A stretch of DNA of 41,070 nucleotides from Erysipelotrichaceae bacterium (GCA_029974225.1 JARKSP010000046.1:1-41070); one strand, 5' to 3'. Counted from the stretch's first letter, positions 8,250 to 17,215 are shown. Numbers and translations: made by a program. The notes: a model not told the origin generated them from the sequence alone.

Positions 8250-8882
8250 ATGAAAAAAGGGTTGTTTTTAACTATTGAAGGATGTGATGGAAGTGGTAAA
8301 AGTACCGCTTCTTTAGCCGTTATCAAAAAATTAAAAAAGGAAGGATACGATGTTTTGCATACCAGAGAACCTGGAGGCAGTGATATTGCTGAGCAGATAA
8401 GAAAAGTTATCCTGGATGTAAATAACACCGCTATGGATGTCAGAACAGAGGCTCTGCTATATGCAGCCAGCCGGAGACAGCATCTGGTGGAAATCATTCT
8501 TCCAGCTCTTAAAGAAAATAAAATCGTCGTTTGCGATCGCTTTGTTGACTCTTCATTAGCTTATCAGGGTTATGCTCGCGGAATTGGTATTGATGAAGTT
8601 TTCAGTATCAACCAATTCGCTATTGGCAATTATATGCCTGATCTTACTATCTATTATGCTATTGATGCTCAACAGGGATTAAACCGGATTGCCGGTAGAA
8701 AAAACCTGGATCGGCTTGATGTTGAAAGCATCGCGTTCCACAAAAAAGTTCAGGATGGATATGAAATTCTTTGTGCCAAATATCCTGACCGGATTAAAGT
8801 CATCGATGCAACCCTTTCTAAAAAAGAAGTTGCCGAAAAAACATATGAACTAATTATTGAAAAGGTTAAAGAAAATGTTTAA
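8250..8882 (+). CDS. tmk: Thymidylate kinase
   Basis: The 210-residue kinase phosphorylates dTMP to dTDP. It has the P-loop EGCDGSGKST at 10-19, the TREPGGSDIAEQIR segment with the dTMP-binding arginine, the CDRFVDSSLAYQG motif, and a lid region around AGRKNLDRLD. The ATG is preceded by AGAGGT. Its 3' end overlaps holB by 8 nt, giving tmk-holB-ricT, an arrangement seen in many Bacillota. Confidence 0.96.
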   Translation: MKKGLFLTIEGCDGSGKSTASLAVIKKLKKEGYDVLHTREPGGSDIAEQIRKVILDVNNTAMDVRTEALLYAASRRQHLVEIILPALKENKIVVCDRFVDSSLAYQGYARGIGIDEVFSINQFAIGNYMPDLTIYYAIDAQQGLNRIAGRKNLDRLDVESIAFHKKVQDGYEILCAKYPDRIKVIDATLSKKEVAEKTYELIIEKVKENV

Positions 8883-9843
8883 AGAAGTTCTTGAAACAAG
8901 CCAGCCAATTGTCTATCAAACCTTAAAAAACGCTTTGGAAAGTGAGCATCTTTCTCATTGTTATTTATTTGTGGGCGATAAAGGCACCCACAAACTGGAA
9001 ACTTCTTTTTTACTGGCTCAAAGCCTGATATGTGAAAACAGAACCGCTTTTGCCTGTGAAAAATGTAACAGCTGTCGACGAATGAAAGAAAACAATTATG
9101 TTGACTTAATATATATTGATGAAGATGATAAAAACATCAAAGTCGAATTAATTGAAAATCTGCAGCATCGTTTTGAAAAAACAGCCCTGGAGAAAGCCGG
9201 CAAAAAGATATTTATCATCAATAATTGTGAGAGACTGACAATCAAGGCAGCTAATAGTCTGCTGAAGTTTATTGAAGAGCCAGCAGGAAATACCACCGGT
9301 ATTTTTATCACCACTCAGGTTGACGGAGTTCTTCCGACAATTGTTTCTCGCAGTCAGACTCTCAATTTCAAACCTTTAAACAAAGATGACTTCTTTAACT
9401 ATGCGCTTGAAAAAAATATTGATCCTTTATCTGCTCATTTAATAAGTAATCTGATAAGCAGAGAAGTTGATATCATCCCTCTTTCCAAAAACAGAAGTTT
9501 TAATAAGGCTATCGAAATATTCTGCCAGTTTATACAGCGCTATTTCGACAACCGAACCGAAAGTTATTTCTATCTGCAGAACTCAATTGCTGCTAACAAA
9601 AGAAACCAGAGAGATATCATCAGATTCTTTTTAGATATTTCACTACTCTTTATTCAGGATTACTTAAATGGTTTTGAAAGTGAAGATAAAACCTATTCAG
9701 ATTTGCTTACTTTAGCTAAAAACAATGATTTTAACTATTCGCAGGTCATGAAAGCTTTTATCGACTCAAGAACCTCGCTGAATAAAGCGGCAAATGGCTT
9801 GCTTTTAATTGATCAACTTATATATAAATTATTGGAGGTTTAA
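8875..9843 (+). CDS. holB: DNA polymerase III, delta-prime subunit
   Basis: This clamp-loader subunit of 322 residues has the AAA+ fold with a degenerate P-loop (VGDKGTHK), a zinc motif (CEKCNSC, preceded by FACEK), the DIYID-like DLIYIDED segment, KIFIINNCERLTIKAANSLL, LLKFIEEPAG, and the sensor SRSQ region typical of delta-prime. I chose the ATG at 8875 because it aligns with family N-termini and follows AAAAGG; an upstream in-frame ATG at 8857 lies deeper inside tmk. The ricT gene starts 1 nt after its stop, so the genes are co-transcribed. Confidence 0.92.
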   Translation: MFKEVLETSQPIVYQTLKNALESEHLSHCYLFVGDKGTHKLETSFLLAQSLICENRTAFACEKCNSCRRMKENNYVDLIYIDEDDKNIKVELIENLQHRFEKTALEKAGKKIFIINNCERLTIKAANSLLKFIEEPAGNTTGIFITTQVDGVLPTIVSRSQTLNFKPLNKDDFFNYALEKNIDPLSAHLISNLISREVDIIPLSKNRSFNKAIEIFCQFIQRYFDNRTESYFYLQNSIAANKRNQRDIIRFFLDISLLFIQDYLNGFESEDKTYSDLLTLAKNNDFNYSQVMKAFIDSRTSLNKAANGLLLIDQLIYKLLEV

Positions 9844-9844
9844 T

Positions 9845-10729
9845 ATGAATATAAATGAATTAAATAACAGTGAAGAAAATGTTAAATATAAATATTGTGT
9901 ATCAGTTAAATTCAACGGTTCGAAAAAAGCCTATAACTTTGGCACCGATGATGAAACTTTTAGATATGGTGATAAGGTCGTTGTTGAAACTGTCAGGGGA
10001 TTAGAACTGGGAGAATTAATCAGTGATGTCAGGGATGCAGAAACTCATCAGATTGGTGTGGCATTAAAACCGGTTTTAAGAAAAGCTACTGCCGAAGATG
10101 TTCGGCAGCATGAAGAAAACATCGGTGAAGAACCTTCACTACTTAAACGATGCCAGGAATGTATCAACCAGCTGGCTTTAGAAATGTATCTGATTTCTGC
10201 TGAATATACCCTTGATAGAACCAAAGTAATCTTTTCTTATGTCGCTGATGAAAGAGTTGACTTTAGAGAACTGCTTAAACTGCTGGCTGCTGAATTTAAA
10301 TGTCGCATTGAACTGCGACAGATAGGTCCTCGAGATAAGGCTAAGATTATTGGCGGTCTCGGCAGCTGTGGAATGGAAACCTGCTGTTCAAGATTTTTGG
10401 ATGATTTTGATATCGTCTCTATTAACATGGCCAAAAATCAGCTTTTGGCTCTAAATACCTCAAAACTTTCTGGCCAGTGTGGCAAATTGATGTGCTGCTT
10501 AAAATATGAAGATGAAGCCTATAAAAAATTAAGAGTCGGTTTACCTAAATTAAATGCTTTAGTTATTTACAATAATGAAAAATTCCGTATTACTAGTATG
10601 AACCTGTTGAACAATTCGGCAAGGATTTCCAATAAGGAAAATGCTGTTGATTTGACAATTGACGAGCTAAAGGTAATTTTAGCTTCAAACAGGAAAGAGA
10701 AAGAAAAAAGGACTTCTAATGAAGATTAA
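9845..10729 (+). CDS. ricT: PSP1-domain protein RicT (YaaT)
   Basis: This 294-residue protein carries a PSP1 domain. Its cysteine-rich core, GLGSCGMETCCSRFLDDF followed by SGQCGKLMCCLKYE, matches RicT, which with RicA and RicF forms the Fe-S Y-complex that stimulates RNase Y-dependent mRNA processing in Bacillus subtilis. The start at 9845 is set by TTGGAGGTTTAAT; a longer frame that overlaps holB has no ribosome binding site. The usual neighbour darA is not in this operon but at 39281-39604. Confidence 0.92.
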   Translation: MNINELNNSEENVKYKYCVSVKFNGSKKAYNFGTDDETFRYGDKVVVETVRGLELGELISDVRDAETHQIGVALKPVLRKATAEDVRQHEENIGEEPSLLKRCQECINQLALEMYLISAEYTLDRTKVIFSYVADERVDFRELLKLLAAEFKCRIELRQIGPRDKAKIIGGLGSCGMETCCSRFLDDFDIVSINMAKNQLLALNTSKLSGQCGKLMCCLKYEDEAYKKLRVGLPKLNALVIYNNEKFRITSMNLLNNSARISNKENAVDLTIDELKVILASNRKEKEKRTSNED

Positions 10730-10752
10730 TAATATTTAAATGGAGAATTTTT

Positions 10753-13749
10753 ATGAAAAAAGAACGTAGAATCTGGATAACTTTACTGGTGTTTGGATTA
10801 TTGGGACAGCTGGCCTGGACCATTGAAAACATGTATTTCAACATTTTTGTCTATAACACCTTGAGTGGTAATGTCGATATCATTGCCGCAATGGTTGCTT
10901 TAAGTGCTATAACCGCTACAGCTACAACTTTACTAATGGGAGCTGTCAGTGATAAGCTGGGCAGAAGAAAAGTGTTCATTACCCTGGGCTACTTTATCTG
11001 GGGCTTAACTGTCATTGCCTTCTCTTTTATCAATCTGGAGAACATGGCTAAATACTTCCCATATGTTGAAGCTGCTACTGCCGGTGGAATTACTGCAATA
11101 ATTATGGACTGTATTATGACTTTTTTCGGCTCTACTGCTAATGATGCGGCTTTCAACGCCTGGATTACTGATGAAATTGACAATACCGATCGCAGCAAAT
11201 ATGAAGCGGTGCTGGCTACTCTGCCACTGGTATCAATGATTCTTGTTTTCGGTGTCCTGGACGGCTTTACCCAGCAGGGTCGCTGGGATATTTTCTTCCT
11301 TATTGTTGGGGGAAGCGTTTCACTTGGCGGTTTATTCGGCATGTTCTTTCTTAAAGAAACTCCTGTTGCCAAATCAAAGCAGTCTTTATTCTCCAACATT
11401 GTCTACGGTTTTAAACCAGCCGTAGTAAAAGAGAATAAGAGTCTCTATCTGGCTCTTAGCTGTCTGCTGGTATTATCAATAGCCACTCAGGTCTTTATGC
11501 CTTATTTCATTATCTATATTCAGGCCTATTTACAGATCAATGACTATGCCCTGATACTGGCAGCGGTACTGATTGTTTCAAGTATAATTTCAGTACTGTT
11601 TGGAAGAGTCATTGATAAACTAGGTACTTTCAAAGTCTTCGTTCCGGCAACCTTAACCTTTGTAATTGGGCTGGTGATGATGTTCTTTGCCAGAAAAATG
11701 CTGACTATAATCCTGGCGGGAATTGTGATGATGAGTGGTAATCTGATACTTACCGCGATTATTAATGGCAGCATCCGAAACTACACTCCTGCAGATAAAG
11801 CCGGGCTGTTCCAGGGTATCAGAATGATCTTCATGGTTATGCTGCCAATGATTATTGGTCCGGTTATCGGAGCTCTTGTAATCAAAAACAGCGGTAATAC
11901 CTATGTTGATTTAGGAGTGGTAAAAGAAATTCCTACGCCAGCTATCTGGTCAGCAGCGGCTATTGTCGCTGCCCTGATTCTGATTCCTTTCTACTTTTTA
12001 GCAAAAGAAAACAAAAAACAAAGTGCAATTCACTATAAATTATTAACTGAATACGGCGAACAGTTTGACCTCAATAATGTTCTGCCAGAATATCCTCGCC
12101 CACAGCTGGTCAGAGATTCTTATCTCAATCTCAATGGTCTATGGAAATACACCATTAACCAGAGCGAGGAAATTCCTTCTGCTTTCGAAGGTGATGTCGT
12201 TGTTCCTTATTCCATTGAATCATTACTTTCACGAGTCAATAAAACTATTACCCCGAAAGATGTTCTGTGGTATCAGAAAAGTTTCACCTTGCCGGAAGGT
12301 TTCAACAAAGGTCTGGTTCACTTACACTTTGGTGCGGTTGATCAGATCTGTAGGGTCTACATCAATCAGCAGTTAGTCGGCGAACATGTCGGCGGCTATT
12401 TGCCATTCTCTTTTGAAATATCAGAGTATCTGCAGGAAGTAAATGAACTGGTGGTTTATGTTAAGGATTTAACCGATACCAGCTATCATGCAAAAGGTAA
12501 ACAGTCATCAAAGCGTGGTGGCATCTGGTACACCCCTACCAGCGGTATCTGGCAGACTGTCTGGTTAGAATCAACTCCGCTAAATCATATCGAATCTGTC
12601 AGAATTTCTATTGATTATGATCTTCAAACCGTTAATTTAGTAATTAACGGCAACAGCGACAACTATAGCGTTACTGTCAAAGAGGGAAGTAAAATCGTTT
12701 TCAATCAGCAGGTTGAAGCTACCGCTGCTATCAGATTAGAAAATGTTCGCAGCTGGACTCCTGAAAATCCATTCCTGTATGACCTGATTGTTTCCAATGG
12801 TGAAGATACTATAAGTTCTTACTTCGGTATGAGAAAGTTCTCTATTTCGGGAGATAGAAACGGAAAGAGGCGTCTGACTTTAAATAATAAACCTTACTTC
12901 CATAAAGGGGTATTAGATCAGGGCTACTACAGTGATGGCATCTATACTCCGGCCAGCTACAAACAGATTGAAGATGACATTAGGATGCTTAAAGATATGG
13001 GCTTCAATACTATCAGAAAACATATCAAGATTGAGCCACTGTATTTCTACTATCTATGTGACAAAATGGGAATACTGGTCTGGCAGGATATGGTTAATGG
13101 CGGAGGAAAATACTCCGATCTGATTATCGGATATCTACCTTATTTGAAAGTCTTAAATATCAAAGACAGCAGTTACGGCCTGTTTGCCAGAAGCAGTAAA
13201 GAAGGAAGAGAACAATTCGTTAAAGAAATGAAGGAAACTGTCAATTTACTTTACAACACTGTTTCACTGGCTCTCTGGGTGCCATTTAATGAAGGCTGGG
13301 GACAGTTTGATGCCCTAAAGATCACCGAAATGTTGAAAAGCTGGGACAGCTCAAGAGCTATCGACCATGCCAGCGGCTGGCATGACCAAAAGGGTGGCGA
13401 TTTGTTCAGTAAGCATATTTACTTTGATAAAATCAAGTTTGAAGATGATGATCGTGTCTGGGCTTTAACTGAATATGGCGGATATTCCTGGGCAGTTAAA
13501 GGACATACCTATAACAATGCCAACTTTGGCTATCTGGTCTTCAATAATCGAGTTGACCTGCAAAGCGCCTTTATTCAACTTCACAATGAGCAGATTGTCC
13601 CACTGGTTGAAAAAGGATTGTCAGCGATTATTTACACCCAGCTGTCAGATGTTGAAGATGAAGTAAATGGATTAGTAACTTATGATCGCAAGGTCATAAA
13701 GTTCGATGCTAAGGTTATCAAAAACGTTTTAGATAAATTGCAATTTTAA
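10753..13749 (+). CDS. Fusion protein: MFS transporter joined to family 2 glycoside hydrolase
   Basis: One continuous 998-codon frame encodes two complete modules. Residues 1 to about 422 form 12 predicted membrane helices with an MFS motif A (GAVSDKLGRRKV, near 63) between helices 2 and 3. After a short linker (AKENKKQSAIHYKLLTEYGE), residues from about 445 form a GH2 enzyme: a sugar-binding jelly roll with SLNLNGLWKY-like start (YLNLNGLWKY), an immunoglobulin-like domain, then a TIM barrel. The general acid/base is Glu847 in VPFNEGWGQF and the nucleophile is probably Glu907 in ALTEYGGYSW. With an even helix number the hydrolase should be cytosolic, next to the transporter exit. No start codon with a ribosome binding site exists at the junction. 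SD TGGAG lies before ATG 10753. The sugar specificity is unknown; a beta-glycoside or glucuronide is likely. Confidence 0.88.
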   Translation: MKKERRIWITLLVFGLLGQLAWTIENMYFNIFVYNTLSGNVDIIAAMVALSAITATATTLLMGAVSDKLGRRKVFITLGYFIWGLTVIAFSFINLENMAKYFPYVEAATAGGITAIIMDCIMTFFGSTANDAAFNAWITDEIDNTDRSKYEAVLATLPLVSMILVFGVLDGFTQQGRWDIFFLIVGGSVSLGGLFGMFFLKETPVAKSKQSLFSNIVYGFKPAVVKENKSLYLALSCLLVLSIATQVFMPYFIIYIQAYLQINDYALILAAVLIVSSIISVLFGRVIDKLGTFKVFVPATLTFVIGLVMMFFARKMLTIILAGIVMMSGNLILTAIINGSIRNYTPADKAGLFQGIRMIFMVMLPMIIGPVIGALVIKNSGNTYVDLGVVKEIPTPAIWSAAAIVAALILIPFYFLAKENKKQSAIHYKLLTEYGEQFDLNNVLPEYPRPQLVRDSYLNLNGLWKYTINQSEEIPSAFEGDVVVPYSIESLLSRVNKTITPKDVLWYQKSFTLPEGFNKGLVHLHFGAVDQICRVYINQQLVGEHVGGYLPFSFEISEYLQEVNELVVYVKDLTDTSYHAKGKQSSKRGGIWYTPTSGIWQTVWLESTPLNHIESVRISIDYDLQTVNLVINGNSDNYSVTVKEGSKIVFNQQVEATAAIRLENVRSWTPENPFLYDLIVSNGEDTISSYFGMRKFSISGDRNGKRRLTLNNKPYFHKGVLDQGYYSDGIYTPASYKQIEDDIRMLKDMGFNTIRKHIKIEPLYFYYLCDKMGILVWQDMVNGGGKYSDLIIGYLPYLKVLNIKDSSYGLFARSSKEGREQFVKEMKETVNLLYNTVSLALWVPFNEGWGQFDALKITEMLKSWDSSRAIDHASGWHDQKGGDLFSKHIYFDKIKFEDDDRVWALTEYGGYSWAVKGHTYNNANFGYLVFNNRVDLQSAFIQLHNEQIVPLVEKGLSAIIYTQLSDVEDEVNGLVTYDRKVIKFDAKVIKNVLDKLQF

Positions 13750-13775
13750 AGGAGACCTTTTAGGCCTCCTTTTTA
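13748..13775 (+). terminator. Intrinsic terminator after the MFS-GH2 gene
   Basis: AAAGGAG (13748-13754) pairs with CTCCTTT (13766-13772) with an inner CCT/AGG stem, followed by TTTT. It ends the tmk-holB-ricT-MFS-GH2 transcription unit. Confidence 0.8.
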
Positions 13776-13837
13776 ATGTTTTTCGTTTAAACCTTTTCTA
13801 TAGTTTTAATGGTTATAATTTTTGCTTTCCTGTTATT

Positions 13838-14062
13838 TCATCTTAATAAGCTGCTTTCTTTTTCTTTAATAATTCTATATGTTTTTTTAGCTACTTCCTT
13901 TGTTTTCATACTCTTTGCATAAGAAAAAGTTATGCTTTCCAGTTCTGGATATCTTTTCAGATATTCTTTTTTTGAAATGTTATATAAAACCGGAAGAATT
14001 GATTTATTCTTTTCTTTTTTAAAAATTTCAAAATTTAAAATTACTGGTTTTATTTTTTCCAC
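13838..14062 (-). CDS. Small lysine-rich protein overlapping the NUDIX gene, function unknown
   Basis: I do not recognise this frame of 74 codons. It starts at a GTG inside the last codons of the NUDIX gene (13-nt overlap) and is very rich in lysine and glutamate, with KEYLKRYPELESITFSYAKS in the middle and a helical KEVAKKTYRIIKEKE end. It has no membrane segment or cysteine motif, and no Shine-Dalgarno site of its own, so it would rely on translational coupling. It may be a genuine small protein or a chance frame. Confidence 0.4.
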   Translation of the reverse strand: MEKIKPVILNFEIFKKEKNKSILPVLYNISKKEYLKRYPELESITFSYAKSMKTKEVAKKTYRIIKEKESSLLR

Positions 14063-14655
14063 AATTCACTGATAAAATATAAAAGCGCAAAGTGGGTATA
14101 TACTGAAAAATAATTATCGTTTTCATCACAAACCTGATCAAGCAGCTGGATTGCCTGATTTTTTGTTAATAGTGAATAGCCGCTAAACTGTTCCCCGCCC
14201 TCACAGTTTTTGGAAGTGTAGTTTTCTATATCATCAACAAAGACACAGACCATCGCATTTGATTCATCAGTCATTCCCGGAGAACTGAACAGCAGCGGGC
14301 TGATTAATCTGATCTCCTTAACTTCCAGGCCCGTTTCCTCTTTTAATTCTCTTCTGGCTACCTCAAAAATATCTTCATTTTCTCTTCCAAACAATCCGGC
14401 GGGAACTGATAAGACATATTTCCCTACCGGATAACGAAATTCATGATTTAAAAACAGCCGGTCTTCTTTTCCTTTAACAATCACTACACAGCCTACTCCA
14501 TCAGCATTCATTTTTTTAATTTGTTCATTGTTTTTAAGAACCACCAGATCCTCTTTTTTTCTTCTTGAAGCCTGATAATAATGTCTGTCTTCTGTCTGGC
14601 CAATGTCATAAAGACTTAAAAATTTTGTCTGATATAAAGTGTCTATTTTTTTCAT
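14050..14655 (-). CDS. NUDIX hydrolase (ADP-ribose pyrophosphatase-like)
   Basis: This protein of 201 residues contains a Nudix box, PAGLFGRENEDIFEVARREL followed by KEETGLEV. The REL-KEETG catalytic helix is intact, but there is one extra residue between the first glycine and the first glutamate of the box. The PAG start and the downstream LISPLLFSSPGMTDE segment resemble ADP-ribose pyrophosphatases, which hydrolyse ADP-ribose to AMP and ribose-5-phosphate. The ATG follows AGAGGATTGTGAA. The exact substrate is not certain. Confidence 0.85.
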   Translation of the reverse strand: MKKIDTLYQTKFLSLYDIGQTEDRHYYQASRRKKEDLVVLKNNEQIKKMNADGVGCVVIVKGKEDRLFLNHEFRYPVGKYVLSVPAGLFGRENEDIFEVARRELKEETGLEVKEIRLISPLLFSSPGMTDESNAMVCVFVDDIENYTSKNCEGGEQFSGYSLLTKNQAIQLLDQVCDENDNYFSVYTHFALLYFISELWKK

Positions 14656-15087
14656 TTCACAATCCTCTTTAATATTAAATGTAAGTTCTTTTCTTCAGTA
14701 TACTAAAGTACAGCTGTATCTATAAATGATTTGGTTCGGCAAGCATCATATAATTATGTCTTGGCCAATAATATTTTCATAATAATGGAGTTATTTCTTC
14801 ATAACAGGTTTAAGTTATTCACCAGTTCTGAATCATTTCACTTGAATGCAATGATTAAATAAATATTCACTATTATTTCTATATTCGCATTTGGTATTGA
14901 ATCACCAGCCAAAATTACTATACCCAATTCATAAAAATCTAATTATAAAATTATTCAGAATTCTGTATGGCTTCAATTGTGTTTTCCATATTGTTATTGA
15001 AGTGATGCTCTTCTGTGCATTATTAATTTCTATGCTAATCCACTCTCCAGAAACCGTCTTTGCGGCATCGATTGGATTAACTTATTT
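14656..15087. other. AT-rich intergenic region without a supported gene
   Basis: These 430 bases lie upstream of the NUDIX gene and downstream of the HAD gene. The minus strand has about 50 open codons (around 15062-14915) with no start codon and several stops around it, and a TTG-initiated plus-strand frame runs into the HAD gene without a ribosome binding site. I see no clear terminator, RNA or repeat. It may be decayed coding sequence. Confidence 0.5.
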
Positions 15088-15867
15088 TTATAAAATGCCA
15101 AAATGTTTTAAGGCCGTTACAACTCCGTCTTCTTCGGCACTGTCTGTGACATGATCAGCCACAGCTTTAACTGCTTCCGCAGCGTTTTCCATAGCTACCC
15201 CCAATCCAACATACTCAATCATATCCTGATCGTTTCCACCGTCTCCAAAAGCCATTGCTTCTTTGCGAGTAAAATCATAGGCTTCCAGCACTTTTTGAAT
15301 TGCTATGGATTTTGAGCAGTTATCATGTGTGACATCAGAGGCATGTTGCCACCAGCGGGCAATTTTCAGATTTTTACAGCCCTTAAGATAATCTTTATCT
15401 CTTTCCGGTGTCCCGCTTGCCAGCAGCTGATAAATGTCGCCCTCTATGTAATTATTGAAATAATCCAGATTGTTTGAAGGATATTTTAAGGGAGCAAAGC
15501 TCAGATATTCATCTAATATTTCACTGTATCCGTTTGCACACATTTCATCTTTCCCGGAAACAATAACCGGTTCATTTAACTCTTCTGCATTTTTCAGAAA
15601 CTGGTATAAATCTTCCTTATCCACTGGTTTTGAATATAAAACACTATCTTCATCATAACAGTAAGCGCCGTTATAACACAGATAGCCATCAAAAGAAATA
15701 CCCTCAAACCTTGGCACTGCATAGGGAGCTCTGCCTGTAGCAATAAATATCTTAATTCCTTTTTCTTTTAATTCCTGCAAAGCACGCAAAACTCTTTCTG
15801 TTATACCTGCATTATTAAAACTCTTTAATGTTCCATCAACATCGAAGAAGATAATTTTTATGCCCAT
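15088..15867 (-). CDS. Cof-type HAD-superfamily phosphatase
   Basis: This hydrolase of 259 residues has the four HAD motifs: FFDVDGTL near the N-terminus (nucleophile and acid aspartates), FIATGRAP (motif II threonine), the lysine of CSKSIAIQKVLE (motif III), and FGDGGNDQDM (motif IV). The large cap between motifs II and III is of the IIB (Cof) type. Such enzymes dephosphorylate sugar phosphates, FMN or other small phosphoesters. AAAGGAG lies 7 nt before the chosen ATG at 15867; another ATG two codons upstream is too close to the Shine-Dalgarno site. Confidence 0.9.
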   Translation of the reverse strand: MGIKIIFFDVDGTLKSFNNAGITERVLRALQELKEKGIKIFIATGRAPYAVPRFEGISFDGYLCYNGAYCYDEDSVLYSKPVDKEDLYQFLKNAEELNEPVIVSGKDEMCANGYSEILDEYLSFAPLKYPSNNLDYFNNYIEGDIYQLLASGTPERDKDYLKGCKNLKIARWWQHASDVTHDNCSKSIAIQKVLEAYDFTRKEAMAFGDGGNDQDMIEYVGLGVAMENAAEAVKAVADHVTDSAEEDGVVTALKHFGIL

Positions 15868-15926
15868 GCTCATTCTCCTTTCAAGTTATTCTTTTATAAC
15901 TGTATTCCTATTTTTTTATATTAACA

Positions 15927-16430
15927 TTATAATTTTCGCTCTAAAACAACTACTATGCCCTGACCGTTATCTGTTTCAATTCCAGTGTTTTCAAATTGAC
16001 ATTTGCGCCAAAAGGCTTCGCTTTGCAGATTGCCTTTCATATAGCATAAACGGATAAAAGAGAAACCCTGATTTTTAAGTTGCTGGACACATTTTTCAAT
16101 AATTCTTTTTCCAATTCCCTGATTACAGTAATCCCTGTTAACCATAAAGAATCCGACAAATACTGTGTCTTTATTGGGATACGAGGCAATTAAATCCATA
16201 ACCGCAAGCAGAATATCCTTATCAAAAAATCCAATATAATATTTGTCCTTAAGTTCTTTATTGGGCGGCAAGGCTTTCATGTCGTCAAGAATGCTCTTTG
16301 CAGATGGATCAGGAGGGCAGAATTCATAATAAACAAGATGTCCTTTCTGCAGCTGCTCAATCAGTTGCACATCCTTTCTGCTTAATCGTCTCACATTATA
16401 TTGATCTGATAGCTTTGATATATCAATCAT
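15927..16430 (-). CDS. GNAT-family N-acetyltransferase
   Basis: The protein of 167 residues has the GNAT core: a central strand FVGFFMVNRDYCNQGIGKRI in which Q-G-I-G-K is the acetyl-CoA pyrophosphate loop, and a C-terminal FIRLCYMKGNLQSEAFWRKC with the usual N-x-x-S-x-x-F-W helix. The N-terminus resembles proteins that begin by reading RRLSRKDVQLIEQL. The ATG at 16430 is set by GGAAGGAGAGAAA; an upstream TTG start would place the ribosome binding site inside the gene. The substrate is unknown. Confidence 0.85.
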   Translation of the reverse strand: MIDISKLSDQYNVRRLSRKDVQLIEQLQKGHLVYYEFCPPDPSAKSILDDMKALPPNKELKDKYYIGFFDKDILLAVMDLIASYPNKDTVFVGFFMVNRDYCNQGIGKRIIEKCVQQLKNQGFSFIRLCYMKGNLQSEAFWRKCQFENTGIETDNGQGIVVVLERKL

Positions 16431-16524
16431 TTTCTCTCCTTCCAAACTTTTACTCCGTTTAATGTCCTATCATAAAAATCTAAAGCTTATATTAGACTTG
16501 TTTTTACCTGTTTTTATTGCGATA

Positions 16525-16700
16525 CTATTCTTCAAATTTTCTGATTACTTCAGCTACCAAACATCGACTCTGAAATTTCGGTAAAACAAACAGGTCTTCC
16601 AGCCAGTCAATTCCACCGCCTCTGTTTCCCAAATGAGCAAAACCAGCATAATCATTTTCAAATTCCATCAGATATAGAAGATGTCTTTCACTGATCCGGT
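16525..16700 (-). pseudogene. Remnant of a GNAT acetyltransferase (C-terminal part)
   Basis: Between two intact GNAT genes the minus strand encodes ISERHLLYLMEFENDYAGFA, then HLGNRGGGIDWLEDLFVLPK and a short FQSRCLVAEVIRKFEE end. The EDLFVLPKFQSR segment is a clear GNAT core strand before the acetyl-CoA loop, but the loop itself (normally R-x-x-G-x-G) reads SRCLVA and the protein stops soon after. The N-terminal half is missing because the stop of the next gene lies just upstream. An ATG at 16668 would give only 47 residues without a ribosome binding site. Confidence 0.6.
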
Positions 16701-16708
16701 TACTGTTA

Positions 16709-17215
16709 TTAAAGCCTTACTTCATATCCATGTTCATATAAGAGAAAACCATCATCAAAAATTTCTTTATATACTCCCTTAACTCTGGTAAAACCGTTTT
16801 TTTCATATAGTTGAATCGCCGGCCTGTTAATGTCAGCAACAAAAAGCCTTAAGTATTCTGCTCCTTGTTCTCTAGCAATTTCTTTAGCTTTGGCAATCAT
16901 CAGACTACCTAGGCCTTTATTCAAATAATTAACATTGACTGCCAGACGATCTAAATATCGTGACTTGGCCTTAATATCTTCCCATTCAACGGAATTTTCT
17001 CCCTTATTTGTTTTGCCCAGAACAAATGCTGCTGCTATTTCTCTGTTATCGAGCAAAATGTAAAGCTGTCTGTTTCTAATATCATTTTCAAAAAAATCAC
17101 AAGGATAAATATCATCCCAAATCTGAATGTCGTTTTTATTCATTTTCTGAATAATCTTTTTATATATTTCTTTTAGTTGGGCTAAATCCTGATTATTAGC
17201 CAATCTGAACTCCAT
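16709..17215 (-). CDS. GNAT-family N-acetyltransferase
   Basis: This 168-residue protein has a full GNAT fold: AAAFVLG strand, RYLDRLAVNVNYLNKGLGSL with the N-K-G-L-G-S acetyl-CoA loop, YLRLFVADINRPAIQLYEKN and GFTRVKG. The INRPAIQLYEKNGF block is the canonical motif B. It most resembles GNATs that acetylate small amine substrates, but the acceptor is unknown. AAGAGGTGACAAA precedes the ATG at 17215. Confidence 0.88.
   Translation of the reverse strand: MEFRLANNQDLAQLKEIYKKIIQKMNKNDIQIWDDIYPCDFFENDIRNRQLYILLDNREIAAAFVLGKTNKGENSVEWEDIKAKSRYLDRLAVNVNYLNKGLGSLMIAKAKEIAREQGAEYLRLFVADINRPAIQLYEKNGFTRVKGVYKEIFDDGFLLYEHGYEVRL

Noticed and set aside
10989-11399. Minus-strand frame of 136 codons opposite the MFS-GH2 gene
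   Set aside because: It is antisense to conserved MFS helices and has no translation signals.
11990-12120. Separate start of a stand-alone GH2 gene at the fusion junction
   Set aside because: No ATG, GTG or TTG with a Shine-Dalgarno site is in frame between the last membrane helix and the GH2 domain.
14891-15154. Plus-strand frame of 87 codons between the NUDIX and HAD genes
   Set aside because: It starts with TTG, has no ribosome binding site, and its end lies antisense to the conserved C-terminus of the HAD gene.
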